This document shows positions 20,950 through 35,900 of a stretch of DNA of 64,000 bases, one piece after another. Numbering within the stretch: the stretch's first letter is position 1; every line of letters begins with the position of its first letter. Both the position numbers and the translations under genes were made by a program. The DNA comes from Cinnamomum chago (lineage: Eukaryota > Streptophyta > Magnoliopsida > Laurales > Lauraceae). The notes beneath the pieces were generated by a model. The model saw nothing but the letters and a program-made list of their open reading frames with translations. It was not told the origin of the DNA and did no database searches. Location: positions 25,390,001-25,454,000 of the forward strand of contig CP142460.1 in NCBI GenBank assembly GCA_038049695.1, written 5' to 3'.

Positions 20950-23900
20950 GTGTGCTTCAAGTAAACAAAATGTTGTCCCTCGTAATTATAAGTTCTACCT
21001 TGTTGCCACATGTTATATGTAGCGTACTTTTATTTTATTTTGACTTAACAAGCGACTCAAAATTTCACATCCAGGCATAACACACTAGGTCTCTAACTAG
21101 CTGAGCAACAGCTAATGACTACGTGTCATTCATTTGATTATGTATCCAGGTGTGTCCTTTTGGATAATAAAATAATATATTCTGTTTTGTGAATAACAAC
21201 TCTAATGACAGTATATTCCGTTGTTTTGTGAATAACAACTCTAAAGATAGTGATGCCACCCACTAGGAAGAAAATGTATGTATGTGAAAAAAATTGTCCA
21301 CCTTGATTTTTGTTGGCATTGTTGCGTCTGGTGACTTTGAAGATAAAAAAGACAATTGCAGCTGGTGTTAAGGAGTGAGCAGAAGAAAGGTTTAATTTTA
21401 TTACGAGTCATTTTGAAGGAGAAATTGTCTTTAGTCCAATTTGAAGATGCAGCTGTTCTGGTAACAGTAGTTCAAGCCCTTTGGTCTGGTAACAGTAGTT
21501 CAAGCCCTTTGGTGTAAATTGGGAGTGCATTTTTTGTATTCAAAGTGGCAGACTTGCAGGGTCTAACAAGGCAAAATCTAAAAGTTGCATTGGTTCGCCT
21601 TGTAAAGATGAAATTCTATATTGAAGTATGACAAAGTCTAATGTAGCAAATGATTACTAGTTTTACTGCCCCTGCTTAAATCACAGCATAGTATATATAT
21701 ACATATAAAAGCCAATAACAATTCATGTAATTGACCCCAACATAATTGGGACCACGGTGTCAAAACTCGGCCGAGTCCGAATCGATTTAGCTTAGTTGTT
21801 TTAGACTTAGCCATGACCGAGTTTCCTTCCAGCTACTTGTTCCTCTTTTTCCATTTCTACCTCCTCTTCCTCTTCTTCTACTTCTAAGTCTCTCTCCATT
21901 GGCTTTAAATTTCCATCATTTTCATGCCACACCCATCAAAATTCCCGAATCTCTTTCTTATTCCATGCCTTTTGAAGACCATCAACACCACACCATGGTT
22001 AAAAATAGTGGCCGCTATGTAGCATAGCGCCTGCATAATCAGCCGTAGCGGTCGAGGCTGCTACGCTATTTTGAAAATAGTGGCGCTACGGTCTAAAACT
22101 TAATAGAGCCAAGTAATTTTAATTTTAAACACTGTTTTTCCTATTTCTTCTCCTCATTAGTCTTTCCTAAAGTTATCTCTACCCTCATATGGTTTTAAAT
22201 CACTAAAGAAATACAATATTGTTTGCTATACAAGATTCAAAAAAATTTGACTATTTAAAAAATTCACACCGCTATACCGCTATCTATCACCGTAACCGCT
22301 ATCTATCGCTCGCTACATAGCATTTTTGCCACTGACCGCTATGCCTGCCGCAACCGCTATTTTGATCCTTGCACCACACCCATAAAAATCCTAAACCCAT
22401 TTTCCGATTATTTTGGCCACATAGCGTTTTGGCCACTGACACCCATAAAAGTTGCCAAAATTTGAAGCATCTTATTCTTGCCACATTTAAGAATAGGTAC
22501 AAAAACTAAGAGATGGAAAAAATTGTGCAACTCGCAAAAAATAAAAAAAGTAGATTTAATAGAAATATAGATGTTTTTCTTTACTGACATATACCTAAAA
22601 CTTTAAAGATTAAGAGCACATTTGTGTAATTTTGCACTACATAGAACAAAAAAAAAAAAAAAAAGAAAGATACATGTAATTGAATATACACGTGTATTGT
22701 TATTGACATATGCTGATATGCCTAAAAGTTAATGAGTGAAAATGGCACGTCCCCAAACCGGAATACCTTAGTCAATCTGACTTTTGGGGCATGATGCTCT
22801 GGGATTATTTAAAGTTCCACACTTGTTCCCAAAGGATTATGCAAAGTGGGGTTATGTCAAATTCCACCATTTTTCAAATTTTGCAGCGGAAAATTAATCC
22901 ATCAATTTCATTTACAGTGACTGTAAAACAATAAAGGCATAGCACAACCAAATTCCCATAATTTATTCCAAAATATTTAAGTTGATCATAGTTACAAAAA
23001 CAAAGTACTTTAATTACAATTGGCCACAATAGGGCCTGCAAAAGAAATAACAAAAGGAGAGTGTAATGGCTGTCATATCATATGCAACCACATTACGTCT
23101 CAGACTAAGTCATCTACACACCACTATGATTACCCTTGTGGATCCTCTGGAATCGCCTCACTCTCCGGCTCAAAGCTAGAGTTCGGTCACCTGCAGCACT
23201 AAGTGTATATCATCGGCTTGCCATGGGGTCGTGGAGGTTCATTCCCTGTCTGGCATGGTTTCAAGATCTACAGTAACCCCCTAATAGATAGAGTTTACGG
23301 CTAGCCATAGGGCACCTACGGTTAGCAGAGGCCTAACCGTTGTGGAATCTATAGTTAGCCTCTTTTGAAGCTTACAACGGCTAGCCGTAACCTTTAGAAA
23401 TGAAAATTGTTAGGGGTTCAGGATGGATTTCAATGGAGCCATCTCCTCACTTACATCCAATGGGGTTACTAATACCTTCTAAGGGCGTGTTTCTTTAATG
23501 GAATTCTTGTTTAGGGAATTTTGAAATTCTCAGACATGGTGGAATTCCTGAATGTTTCCTTTTACTTGAGCATCCAGAAATCCCACCAAAAAGCAAATGG
23601 GTTGAAATTCTTGAATTCTCAAATGTTATTTGAGACCTTTCAGGTGGCTGGAATTTTGAAATGCTTGTCAAGAAACATGGCATTTGTAAATGCTAGGCGA
23701 CAAGATGTACATCATGTCTGAAAATCCTCAACATGGCAAATTCCTTTTAGAAATTCTTGTAAAGAAATAGGCCCTAACGGTAGTCCAATACACCTTTTTG
23801 TCACACCCACCTAGCATTTTAAAGGCCATTACACCTAACACCATTAATGCCCATTAGAAACCTTAGCTACCACATTCATCACATAAATGAGCTTACATTG

Positions 23901-26900
23901 GGTATCTAGCATGAACAAAAGCTTGTAATCAATCAATCAAATCATAAATATCATGTTATAAACATTTATTCACTTGCCTTCACTTGTTTGCACAAAAACC
24001 CTCATTAGTGCCTAGGGTTTCCAAGTCCTTTATATCAAAGATGTTCTTACACCACGCAAGAGCTTGTGAGTGAGGTAAAGGGAGAAAAGGAAGGAGTCTA
24101 GGCTTGAGTGAGGTAAAGGGAGAAAAGGAAAGAGTCTAGGCTTTGTGGATAACGTTTCCTGAATTTACAAAAAGGGGCTTTATGGATTAAAATTAAAATG
24201 GGCTTTTCGATGGGTTTTAGTCCGCTTGATTGCGACGGGTCCAACATGAAAGATGACATGCATGATGAGAACTACCCGATGCACCCAAGTACTCTTTAAG
24301 TTTTTGAAATTGCATCTTACCACTTCTAGTTTTCCTAAATTACTAAATATCCCCTACTACCCTCATACTCACTCTGTTCACCTTGAAATTTACCGAAACT
24401 ATTCTTAGTACTAAAACTAATGGGTTAGGCTATTAAGCTTGATTAACTGACCTTAATCGTAATTATTAATGCTAATACTCCTAGTTAAGGCTAGGGCCTT
24501 ACAATATGCGCATGGGAGTAGCAACGGGAGGGTTTGATTGAGATAAGTAGGCCATTATATCTAGAGCTTCGACCTCGCCTGCCCAAAATCCACTAGTTGA
24601 CCTTGATTCAGTGGATCGGTCCCACTCCATTGATTTTTGGCCGCTAGTGATATGCACGGAAATGGTTTTATGCATCGACTGCGCTTTCGTTACCTGGGTG
24701 TGTAGGTTAGCTTAAAAAAGCTCCATGTTATGCTGCTCCAAGACCCGGTTCTTGTTTAGCGCAGGGTAGTAGACATGACATGAATTGGATTCATCATTTG
24801 TCAGGTGTCTGAGCCCCCCCGCCACATCTATAACTACTTTTGACTTTTTTTGACAAATCTTTATACGAGAATTTTATGAGGTGCAATGGGTAGAGTAGCA
24901 CTTGAAAAGTGAAAAGCTTTAAGAAGTGAGTTTTTGAGTTCAAATGTTAACATGCCATACATTTTAGTTTTTTAAGAATGGGTTTATGTTTAGCCTGACC
25001 TATACCAATGTTTACTAGCTATACATATTGGTGCGATCCGTGCAAAGTCGAAACTAATTGGAATAGTCGAAATTATAAATGGAGGAGTCAAAATCAAAAT
25101 TTAGCTGGTCAAAATCAATAATGTGCATGTCATATATAAATTCTTACTTGTACTCTCTGTTATCTAAGTTATTGGGTCATCATCGAAGCCTTATTGCATA
25201 TCATTCCATCTATTTTGAGGTTTCTCTATTGACCTGTTTCAATGCAATTATGTGTTTATTTTATTTGTTTTGCAGTGTGATGACATGCTTAGCAGCGGAA
25301 AGACTACTATGCCAATTGAATTTCAGGTTAGGCATTTGTTAAATGTAATTTATTATTTTCTATGAAATCATTATTCTTGTTCTTTTTCAAATAGCTTCTT
25401 TTGGGCAATTCCAGTACTTGAAACCACCATCTTTGAAATTGGTCAATTAGAATTGTGTCTGTAAGCCAAAAAGAGAAGGTGGCCTGGGCTTTGGACAGCT
25501 GTTCCAAATGAATAAAGCCCTCCTTGGGAAATGATTGTGGAGGATGGGGGAGCACTCTAACAGTCTGCGGAGGCATCTTATCATGTCCAAATATGGAGTG
25601 ACAAGAAATGGTTGGGATGTATCAGGCTCGTCATACAAATTATCTAGTATATGTAGAGGTATTATCTCGGTTAAGGCCCTCTTTGAATCTCATGTTAGAT
25701 TTAAGATTGGTTAAGGGGAAGATGTCTTCTTTTGGCATGATGTCTGGGTGGGAGAAAAACCTCTTGTGGAGGAGTACACTACCCTTTTCAGATGTGCCTG
25801 AAATAAATTAGCTAAAGTCAAGGACTACATGGACATAATTAATGAGTATACGGTTTGGACCCCAATCTTTCGAAGACATCTTCGATAGGATGAGGACAGA
25901 GAGCTTATTTGTCTCCTAGGGGTCTCAAATCAGGTCTTCATTCCTGCAGAGGGGGCTGATTGCAAGGTCTGGGCTCGTTCCAAAGAAGGGGTCTTCTCAG
26001 TTTCTTCATTCTTTTCGGCCGTATCAGTTGTTCCTTCCCCTCAAAGCCATTTTGGCTTTCTTTGGAATTCAAAGGCCCTTCCCAGAGTGTTGGCTTTCGG
26101 TTGGTTGGTACTTCGAGGTCGTATCCTCACCCTCAATAACCTTCGCCGTCGTAAAGTGATATTGGTCAATGCCTGCCCACTTTGCTTGTATGCTGAAGAA
26201 ATAGTCGACCACCTTCTCCTGCTTTGTCCTATGGCTTCCGATATTTGGAATTCGCTCCTTCAATCCTTCGATCTGTCCTGGGTTCTCCCTTCATCGAGTT
26301 TAGAACTGTTTCGAGCTTGGAAGTTTGTGTTTGGTTCTATCAAGAGGAGGCTGCTTTGGCGTGCTAATTTTTTGGCAACCATTTGGGCTATCTGGAAGGA
26401 GGGAAACTCTAGATGTTTCCAAGGAATCTTTTGCCTGTCATCTGTTGTTATTTCTAGGGCTAGATTTATGGTTGCTTCTTGGGTGGCTATCCTTCAGGAT
26501 TTTTGGGAACTGCCTTTAGACCTAATCCTTCTCAAATGGTGGGCGGTGATATCTTGATTTTTGGGTGCCTTCTTTCTGCCTTTTGTATAGGGCCTTTTTG
26601 TTAGGCTTGGTACTTTGACGTGCCTTTTTGGGTCTTTGTTTTGCTTGGTATTTTTCTTAGCTTCTCAGTATACTTCTTCTGTACTTTTAAGTCTTTGATT
26701 AATACAAGTTATTATTAAAAACAAAATAAAAATCTGTCCATAATCTCTAAAGGGTTTTAAAGGGTCCCTCAATGCATGTTACTTAGAAGCGTATTTCGTT
26801 GTGTGGGGAATGTTCTCCTCCGAGCATATTTCATATTTCTCATATGCAGTTCAGCTAGTGGGGCCTACTTAGAATGGACCTTCAATAAAAAAAACCCGAG

Positions 26901-29900
26901 AAAAAGGTTTACTGAATTACAAATGGGGTTTAAAATATCTAAAAACACTTAATCCATTAATTCAACAACTTACCTTAGTTAATTATGAACTAAAAAAGCC
27001 CCAAAAAAAAAAGTTTACCGAATTGCAAATGGGTCCTCCGTGCCACTAAATGGGTTCTAAAAAAAATCTAAAAATACTTAATCCACTAATCCAACAACTA
27101 ACCTTAATTACCAACTAAATACAGTTAATTAGTGTCGGGATCTTCAAGCAATGTCTAGTAAACCTTATTTTTTGTAGATGGGTAGATCATATAGACATGT
27201 AGTTGGTAGGCCAGTAACACTAATCACGTGGCTTGGTTAATTTGGTGGTAGGCCCAACTTTGATTGTATTGTAAATTTTCATAAATGAAATATAGGGAGC
27301 ATGGGCGAACCTACATACATTCTTTTGGGGTAGGTTGCCCCCATTGGGCTGGGTCCGCTCCCAAAACCCATATGAAAATGTCTGCTTCCCACATGAAAAT
27401 TCTGTGTCCACCCCAAAAACCCACATGAAAATTCTAAGTTTTCACTCAAAACCCAACTATCTGCTTGGGTCCGCCCCCTCAAATTAAAGTCCTGGTCTAC
27501 ATTGATGGATTTTTAAATTATAAATATAAGTGCAGATTTTAAACAGTAAGACTAACATATTTAAATGTTTAATATTAGATGGCGATATTGTATGTTATGA
27601 TTCGGGAGATGAATATTTTGATATATGTTGTATGCTTATGGGGAAAAACATCATTTCTTCTTGCATTTCCCAATATTGTAGATTTTTAGAAATCTTTTTT
27701 TTTTTCATATTTTTAATTGGAAAAATTCATCCCGCATTGGTCCTCAACAGCCATAAAGTGCAATGCATCACCTTTCAGGGTCAGTTATGACCGGATTATG
27801 AAACATGTGGATATTTTTGTCAGAGTTTTCTTCGTTTTGATTTCTGGTCATTGAATCAACTTGTTTTTGGTGCAACTAGCCAGCCATATTGAAGCATACT
27901 TCTTAGGGCACTATCAGTTCCTTCATTTGTGGAATAAGCTTGGTAAATGGATAAGAAACTGAAATATTTGCGTATGCAGGTGAATGGGGTTAATTTGGCG
28001 GAAATCGATGGAGGCGAGGTTGCAGTTACAAACTGGCATTCCTGCAATGGTCCTGAATTTGTTTTGCAGCTTCATTTTGTTAAACAAGGCACAGATGCAT
28101 CTGGTATTTCTGGTACAGGCTTGCTTTGTTGTAATGTAATTATATTTCTATCTATTGCTATTCATATGGTGTTTTCTCTTGATGGAGCATCTGTGACCGC
28201 ATGCTATCTTTAAGATGTTTATATGCTGCATTGTAATGGGGTTAAGAATTTGCTATTCCCCCTCCTACTGTATCTGTTACGTTTGTTTCAGGTTCTAGGA
28301 AAATTCAGGAAGCAAATGCACGATTGAAGTGTGTTTATTTTCCTATTGTTGAAGTGAGTAATGTATGTTTATTTTCTGATGAACCTTTGGTGCACGTTTC
28401 TCTTTTAATTCAACATTTGGAGGTATGTTTATAGGGAAAAGAAAGTATTGATATGATTTTGGAGAAGCTAGAAGCTGAAGGATGTGGAATTACAGAAAAT
28501 TTTGAGAACTTCTGCCGTGTATCCATTCGGCGATTAGGCCGTCTGCTTCCTGATGCTCGATGGGTGGGTATAGTAGATATCTGCATTCTTCTATTTTTCA
28601 TTGATGTTTTCTTTCTACATATACAATTCTATAATATAAACACATCAAGGGCTGGTCTTGAGTTGGGAATTCTTTCTTTGGAAAAGTTTCCAGTGGTAGT
28701 TTGCAATTGATAACTGATTGAAATCAGTGGTAGGTAGGCATGTTAGTCACTCCATTGTGGTGTTTTTTATATTTGTTAGAATTCACAAAAAAAAAAAAAA
28801 AAAATTGTTCTGCTTCTAAAGGTGTTAGCATGCATCCCTTATTTATTTAGCACCTAATGAGAAAATCATGAAATTCTGACGCCAAACTAGTTTTTTCTCT
28901 TCTAGAACAAGGTTAAATTGCCATTTAAAAGTACTCCTGCCTGCTTTTTTTTTGGAAATCAGTTCTGTTGTCAAGAGTGGTGAAACTTTGTTATTGGTGG
29001 GGAACTTGTTTGACATATTTCATTTACAGGTTCCTTATATTGGGCATGCATTTCATCTATTGGTTCTTGATTGACTCTTCCGTATGTCCATGTCCCTTGT
29101 TCTTTTAATTGTCGTGGGTTTATGCATAGAGTAGACACCCCTTTTCTAAGCTTATGTTTCATTCCTGCTAATTTCTTGGTCAAAACCCAAGAATGATGTG
29201 TTCTGTGCCTTTGTTTTTTGTTCTTATTATTAATTTTAGTTTGAACATAGTTACTTGGAGAATTTGTTTTCACTGGTTCATTGGTGTTATTTATTTATTC
29301 ATTTATTTATTTTATTTTCAGTTGTGTGGATGTACCCTGAAATGTACATGGTAGTTGTGTTCAATGAATTTTGTCCTCCATTGAACTTCTTTATACGAGT
29401 AGATTCGGAAAAAGAGGCCCACAGAAATATGAATTGAAGATCAAATGGTCTGGACCTTTTTTTTTGCGAATATCTCGCAATCCATGAAGAATCAACTGAT
29501 GAAATTTAACCCACTAGCCAATTTTGGCCTTCTGAAGAGGGTGTATGGTTGCATTGCTTTAGAGGCCCCGATGATCCAAAAATTTGAAGGAAAAAAATAC
29601 GACTGCCTTTTCAATTCGTGGAATACACTGTAGTAGCAGTGCATGCATCCAACAGTTCATACATTTTTCGAGGATTTTTCAAGGTCTATGTTGAATCAGC
29701 ACTTGAAATTTGACCCCTTAGCTGTATTTGGCCTTCTAAAGAGGATTAACGGTTCAGATTGTGAAATAAGTCCCACAAAAGTCCAGAAAAGCGGTTCTAA
29801 CTGTCTGGACTTTTCCATAAAATTCTCACAATCTATGATGGTCCAACAGCTGAAATTTGGTACCATAGCCATTTTAGACTGTTGTAACATGATTAACGGT

Positions 29901-32900
29901 TTGGATCATGATGTAGGGGCCCACTTTTATCAAAAAATTGAAATAGGCATGATGGGCATTGATGTACTGTAGCACCGCAAAACTTTTTCACGACAAATAC
30001 ACACCAAATGCACATGTTATTTACACACCACGTGTAAATCTTATCAACAAACACAACATGTGTGTAACTGTTGCACATGAAGTTCATTTACACATGTAAA
30101 TGCAGTGATACAAACAACCCCTAAATGGATGATCACAAAATAAAAACTTTGCTAATTTTCCATTTAATGACTTTCAATTGACAATAACATTCAATTGACC
30201 TCCTTTTTTGTCTGGACATTTTTTTAACACATGGATGGATATTAAAGTAAACATTTATCTAATGGGGTCAATGGATCACACCATCTTTCCACATGTCGTA
30301 TTAAGTTGGAGACTATGATGCCCATATATGGATACGAACACTGATACGAGATTGGGGATACGACTCCTTTTGAAAATCTAGGATACGGGTGTACTAATGT
30401 TTTCTTTAGATCACTTTTGAATCAATGATATTATCAGGATTTTTGTCCCTTTCTAGCATTTTTTATGGTGAGAAGTAAAATTATTAAAAGAAATATATGA
30501 AAGAAAGAACTTTATAAGTAGACTATGTTAAATTTTTTCCCTTGAAGTATCAATGTAGTATCAGGTACCAATACAAGTGTCGTATCGGTTAGAAACGAAT
30601 ACGTTGGGCTTGTTCAAGTATCTGGGCATCATAGGTTGGTGATCATATCTTCTTAGGCTCGGACTCATGGGAAATTCATGAGGCTTCTTATGGGGCCCTA
30701 CTTGCAAAAATATGAGCTCATTCAAAATAAATGCCTTCCTCTTATATTGGTCTTCACATAGTTTCACTTCAATATAACTGGGAACCATTAGCAGGTTGAT
30801 CATTGTAGAACAATGTTTTTATAATATTTTGTTGATGTTCTTTAGAAGTGATCAATCTAACTATGGGCTTAAGTCCTATTCAAGTGAAATTGTCAAGGGG
30901 CCAGTCAAGACGGGGTGGGGTGTGCACATTAATTTTGAGTCCTTTATATTTTCCAGAAGTGGGCCCTAGAATCCTTACAAGTCGGATTTTCTCTGATTCT
31001 GAGTTTAAATGGATTTGAACTCCTTAATTGAGTAAAATTGAAAGAAATGAAGTCCAAATTTGCCATGGCTCAGGCTGATTGGAAATTCATGACCTTTAGA
31101 GTGGTGCTCACGTATTAAAAATCTAAACCCATTGACAAATTTTTACCTGAAGAGTAGACAGGACTGCTACCAGACTGGGGTTATTTCACTTTAATAAGAG
31201 ATTGGCCGACTGTCAAATTGTTTTGATTATCTGACAGTGGGCCCACCTCATATTAGAGTGTTTCTTTTAAACAAGCTCAAGGACTCCTTGGAAATTCATG
31301 GGGTCCTTAGTGGGGCCTGCTATTACAGTTTAATAAATCACTAAAAAAGGCCCCTTGTGTATGTGCCCCACCCAAATTTCACTCAAATAAGAGATGGGCC
31401 CTCTGTCAAATGGATCAACTCGTCTTCAATTAGGTCGTTGATAAAATTAGTAAGAGAATATAGTTTTGGAGTTTATTTTCAAGAATATAGTTGGGTTGGG
31501 GAAAATTTAGAGCTGGAAGGTCTACATGGAATTATCTGGAAGCTGGGTAGGAGAGGCAACTTCTCCTTAATATCAGCCATTAAGTGCCTCCCCTCTCATC
31601 AAAGTGATGCTCATGCAGTTGGTTCTTGGTTTAAAGGTTATATTCCCAAACTCTTTATTTTAGCCTGGCAAAGCCTCAGCACAAAAGGCTCAAAACTAAG
31701 GATTTTTTAAGAAGGATTTAGGTTGTGTCTAGAATGATATTTGTGTGCTTTGCCAAGAGGGCTGATCATCTCTTTTTCCAATGCTCTTACACATTGGAAG
31801 TCTTGTTAGAAATCTGTTCTTGCTTCTACATTAGTTGTCTGCCCTCTTCTCTTCTCTTTGCTCATAATGTGGTGTCTTTTCTTCTCCAAAATACAATACG
31901 TGTTGGCACTCCTTATTCTCTTGCCGTGCTGTGCTACACCGCATTTGTGTGCCATATTTTGGGGAAAATGAAACAGAAGATTCTTCTGCAGAGTTATCAA
32001 GTTGAGGCCAGGATGTAACAGGGTATTTCACTCACAAGGCCATCTTGGACGTTCAGTTGCTTAGGCTTGTGCTTTTTTAACCAACTGCGCTTCAAATTTT
32101 TAGTGCCCATGGGCCTCAACCTCAACTTTCTTTCTATGAGCCTTACACTCAGATTTGGATGCCGGGTGCTGCTGCTATTTTTCACCGCTCCTACCTTCTT
32201 GTCATTGGCCCATCCATCACCCAGTGGGCCATGGATCTGTGATTGCCGACCTGGAACTCGCTGCCTCAGCCTTTCAGCAAGTTGGAAGACCCACTCTTTC
32301 GGATGCTTGCTTATCAGTGTTTTGAGCTTTCAAATTTTTTTACTTAGCCTAATATCGTTTTAGGTCCATGGTCTTTCCTATTTTCTTAGCCTCATTTCCG
32401 ACCTGTTTTGTGCTGTGGTGCCTTATGGATGTCAAATTGGCATCTTACAAGTTTTGTGTGAAAGTGCTATTCTCTGCTCAAAAAATTTGATTCATGGTCT
32501 ATTGGGATTATCAATGACACAAACAAAGAGAAAAGCATAACTTCTTTCCTCTAGTTTCCCACTTAATCTTTGTATCGCTGGCTCGGCTTGTGGGCTCATA
32601 TAATCTTTGTTATCCCATTTTCTCTCCTTGTTTTATTTAGCTCTCTCTCTTCTCAATTTGCCTGTTGCAAATCACTATATGCCTCGACATAGTTGGTCAC
32701 CTTACCAGTGGTGGCTTAGGGGAGTGAACGTGGTCTGATGAGTTTTTCAATTAGTATTTTCCCCTTATTTGTGGAATCTTAATACAAATTCCTACCTTAA
32801 AAACAGAATGGTGGAGGCCATGCATAGGTGACATTTTTTATTGGCTTAAATTATATATAGGTAGGCTTCACTGTGGAGCCCACTTGCGGCCAGTTTTGCA

Positions 32901-35900
32901 GAATGAGGGAATGAGAGGGAAGAGATGATAAAGGGGGGAGAAATGAAAGAATGAGAGGGAAGAAAAAAGAAGAGAGAAGAGGAAGGAATGAAGGAGATGG
33001 AAGAGGAGGAACTGGAAGGGTAGAAGAAGAAAGAAAAAGAACCCATTGCAGTGGTTGTTGTCACCTGGAGCAGCAGTGCCTCTAGCTTTGATAGCGGTAC
33101 TGGTTTCTAGGTACTTCTCCCATCCACCATTCTCCTCTCTTTCCCTCTATTTTTTGTCCTTGCAGATTCAAGGACCTTGTTTTAAGTTACCTCCACTCTC
33201 TTCCTCCCTCCCCCTCTCTTGATCTTGTTTAGTTCCTTACAAACTCAATTGCATGAGGAAACCATAGCCTGTTGTTCTGATTTTGTCAGCCAATATTTTC
33301 ATAATATTGGCCATGCAGATATTGGCTGATACCCGGTATCGTATTGTCCGATATTTTAAACTTTGCACCAAAGTGATCCAATGTCAGACCTGCAATCCTA
33401 ATCTGCATTCGAAAAATAAGTAATAGTTTAAATCTTCATGGTTCTAACATAGCAAGTATCTTGAGGCCAGCAACACTTCGATTGCTTGAACCAAATTTTC
33501 ATCAGAGGTTTTTCTATGAAAGAGGTGTCGGACAAAGCCGGATGTAGATGTATTTACTAGAAGGATATTATTCCAAGCTAATTAAACCCAGGGCTTCTTC
33601 ATGCTTTTTTGTTGGGCTTCACGCCAAAGTGCTGCAATGGATAGATTACCATGAATACCATCAGAAACCTTTGTCCAGAGTTGCAAATGTGAGCATTGAG
33701 GGTTTGAAAGAGTGATCCGGCTGGTAGCAACTAAATAATCCTTAATATCCAAATGCAACTGAGAAGGGATTGCAATTTTAATAGGAGTTTCAGCTCTTTG
33801 CATATCTCTACTGAAGTTGCAATTAATATATTCTCTTTTTATGTCATACTTTAATGCCCATTGATTCTAAAGTCTCCCGCCATCTATTGAGTTTCTCATT
33901 CTCGTCATCTCTCGATTCATCCAGAAATATTATATCATTTGCAAACAGCATTAATCGAGGTACCTCCTCTTGAGTGCGAGCTGTTACATCATCCATAATC
34001 AGTGGAAAAAAGAAGAAGAAAAGAAAAATGAGGGCTTAAACCTTGCCTTTGATGCAAACCTATGGTTATTGGAAGCTTGCCTGTCTCTCCGTAGGTAATT
34101 CTCACAGGCGTTACTGCTCCTTTATACATGTCTTTATTGATGCCATCATAACCTCTTAGGATACTCTTTTTATCTAAAACCCACAAAATCAAATCCTTAA
34201 GTACCATATCTCAGGCTTTCTCTTGAGTGATGAAGACCATATGAAGCTCTTTCCTCTTTTGTTGGTATTTTTTTTATTAATTGCGTAAGTCAAAAGATTA
34301 ACTTCCATAGTTGACCAACCCTGGCATGAGCTACATTGATTTTAAGATGTCATGGTCCTTGTCTAAGCCTTGCTCCATTCCTCCCTCACATTTTCATAGT
34401 GTGACTCATAAGTTTAATCCTATGATAATTGCTGCAACTTTGGAATCAATTTATCTTAAAAAAAAAAAAATAGGCCAACTAAATCTTGTTAGTCGTTAAA
34501 TGGAAACTAAGCAAAATTTCTATTTTTTGACTGTCCATTGAATGATCTTTTGACCAAATAGCTAGCAATATGTGATGGCCCTCATGTCTTGTGGATGACT
34601 AGATCCTAAAATTCTATATGTGGCAGGCCAGTGATACGATTTGTGTGGTACAATCAATTTTGCGGCACTGCACCTCCAATCATAATGAAAATCTTCACGT
34701 AGCTAATATTAGCATGACAGTTATTCTGAGTGGTTTTGATTTTTGATAAGGGTCACATAGATGGATTTATAAATTATGAAGATGGCGTAAAAATTAAAAC
34801 TAAATCTTAAAATATTTATGAGCTAAAGATTGAGCACTGGTACAGAATGTAATGACTCAAGGGGAATGCCAGGGAGGGCTGTGAAGCACGCCTCACTTTC
34901 TGGGGTCGACCGCAGCGGTGACTGTGATTGTTACTTTATACCATGCGCACAATGGTCCTGTTATGTTGTGCTGTAGTATAAATGCGATACAACATTCAAC
35001 AGATTGTTTCCCTTTTAAAACTGAACTATTTTCCATATATTATTTTTAAATGTGTTCATCTTCTTTATAATTAGAACGATGAGAAAGGGGCTTTAGTGCT
35101 GTTATTGGACTGGACGAAGAATTAACACAACAAGAAGAGATTTGATGTCTGGGAGACAAATTCCTAAGATTCAAATCTGTTAACTGGCTAAGATGTAAAC
35201 TGTTCAGTTTCTTTACTTGAAGCAGTAGTGTAGAATGATGTCCAATGCAACAATAAGAGTTGTAATAAGAGGAGAAATAACAGGTAAGGAGGTAGATGCC
35301 TGCATCATCTGAGGTAGATTGAATGATACGGTTGATTCTTCTTACGATGCTTTCCATATGGAATGACTGGTATATGAAACGAACGGTGGACTTGTGGAAA
35401 CAACTAAGGGGCTAGAGGATTGGACTGTTCATTGGAAAGGTTTGGAAGTGGTCTATTATAATTACTATTCCCCCATGGATTGAAATAATTGATGTGCTTC
35501 GGTTTTTGAAAATATGGGGTATCTTTAAAGTGCTTTTCATCCATTAGCATTTCTACTCCTAACTGGGTCAGCACATTTATGTGGTTATACCTCTTTTTAT
35601 GGTGTACTTAACCAATAGAAACTTTATTTTTTGAGGATCCATATTGCAAACTAAACATCCACATCCAAAGAAACGTAAAGGTATGTCACTAACAGTACGA
35701 TTTGGATATCTTGATTACAAACACATAGTGGGGCAGGTTACTATTCAGAACCTGTAAGTGAGTTATTTTTGAGTCATTGCTTAAGTTTCTTTCATCATTG
35801 AATTGAATGTTTTATTACTTTATTTTCCTTCTTATCAGTATGTTTTGTTTTGGCTCAAATCTTATCCTAATGGGTAGTATTCTGATTTTTCATAGGGAAG

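Noticed and set aside
32067-32363. A 98-codon plus-strand open frame
   Set aside because: Lies at the decayed end of a LINE-like stretch and has no coherent domain.
33290-33370. Candidate tenth CpG-word MITE
   Set aside because: Has GGTATCG and CCGATATTTT words, but no matching terminus pair or 8-bp duplication could be found.
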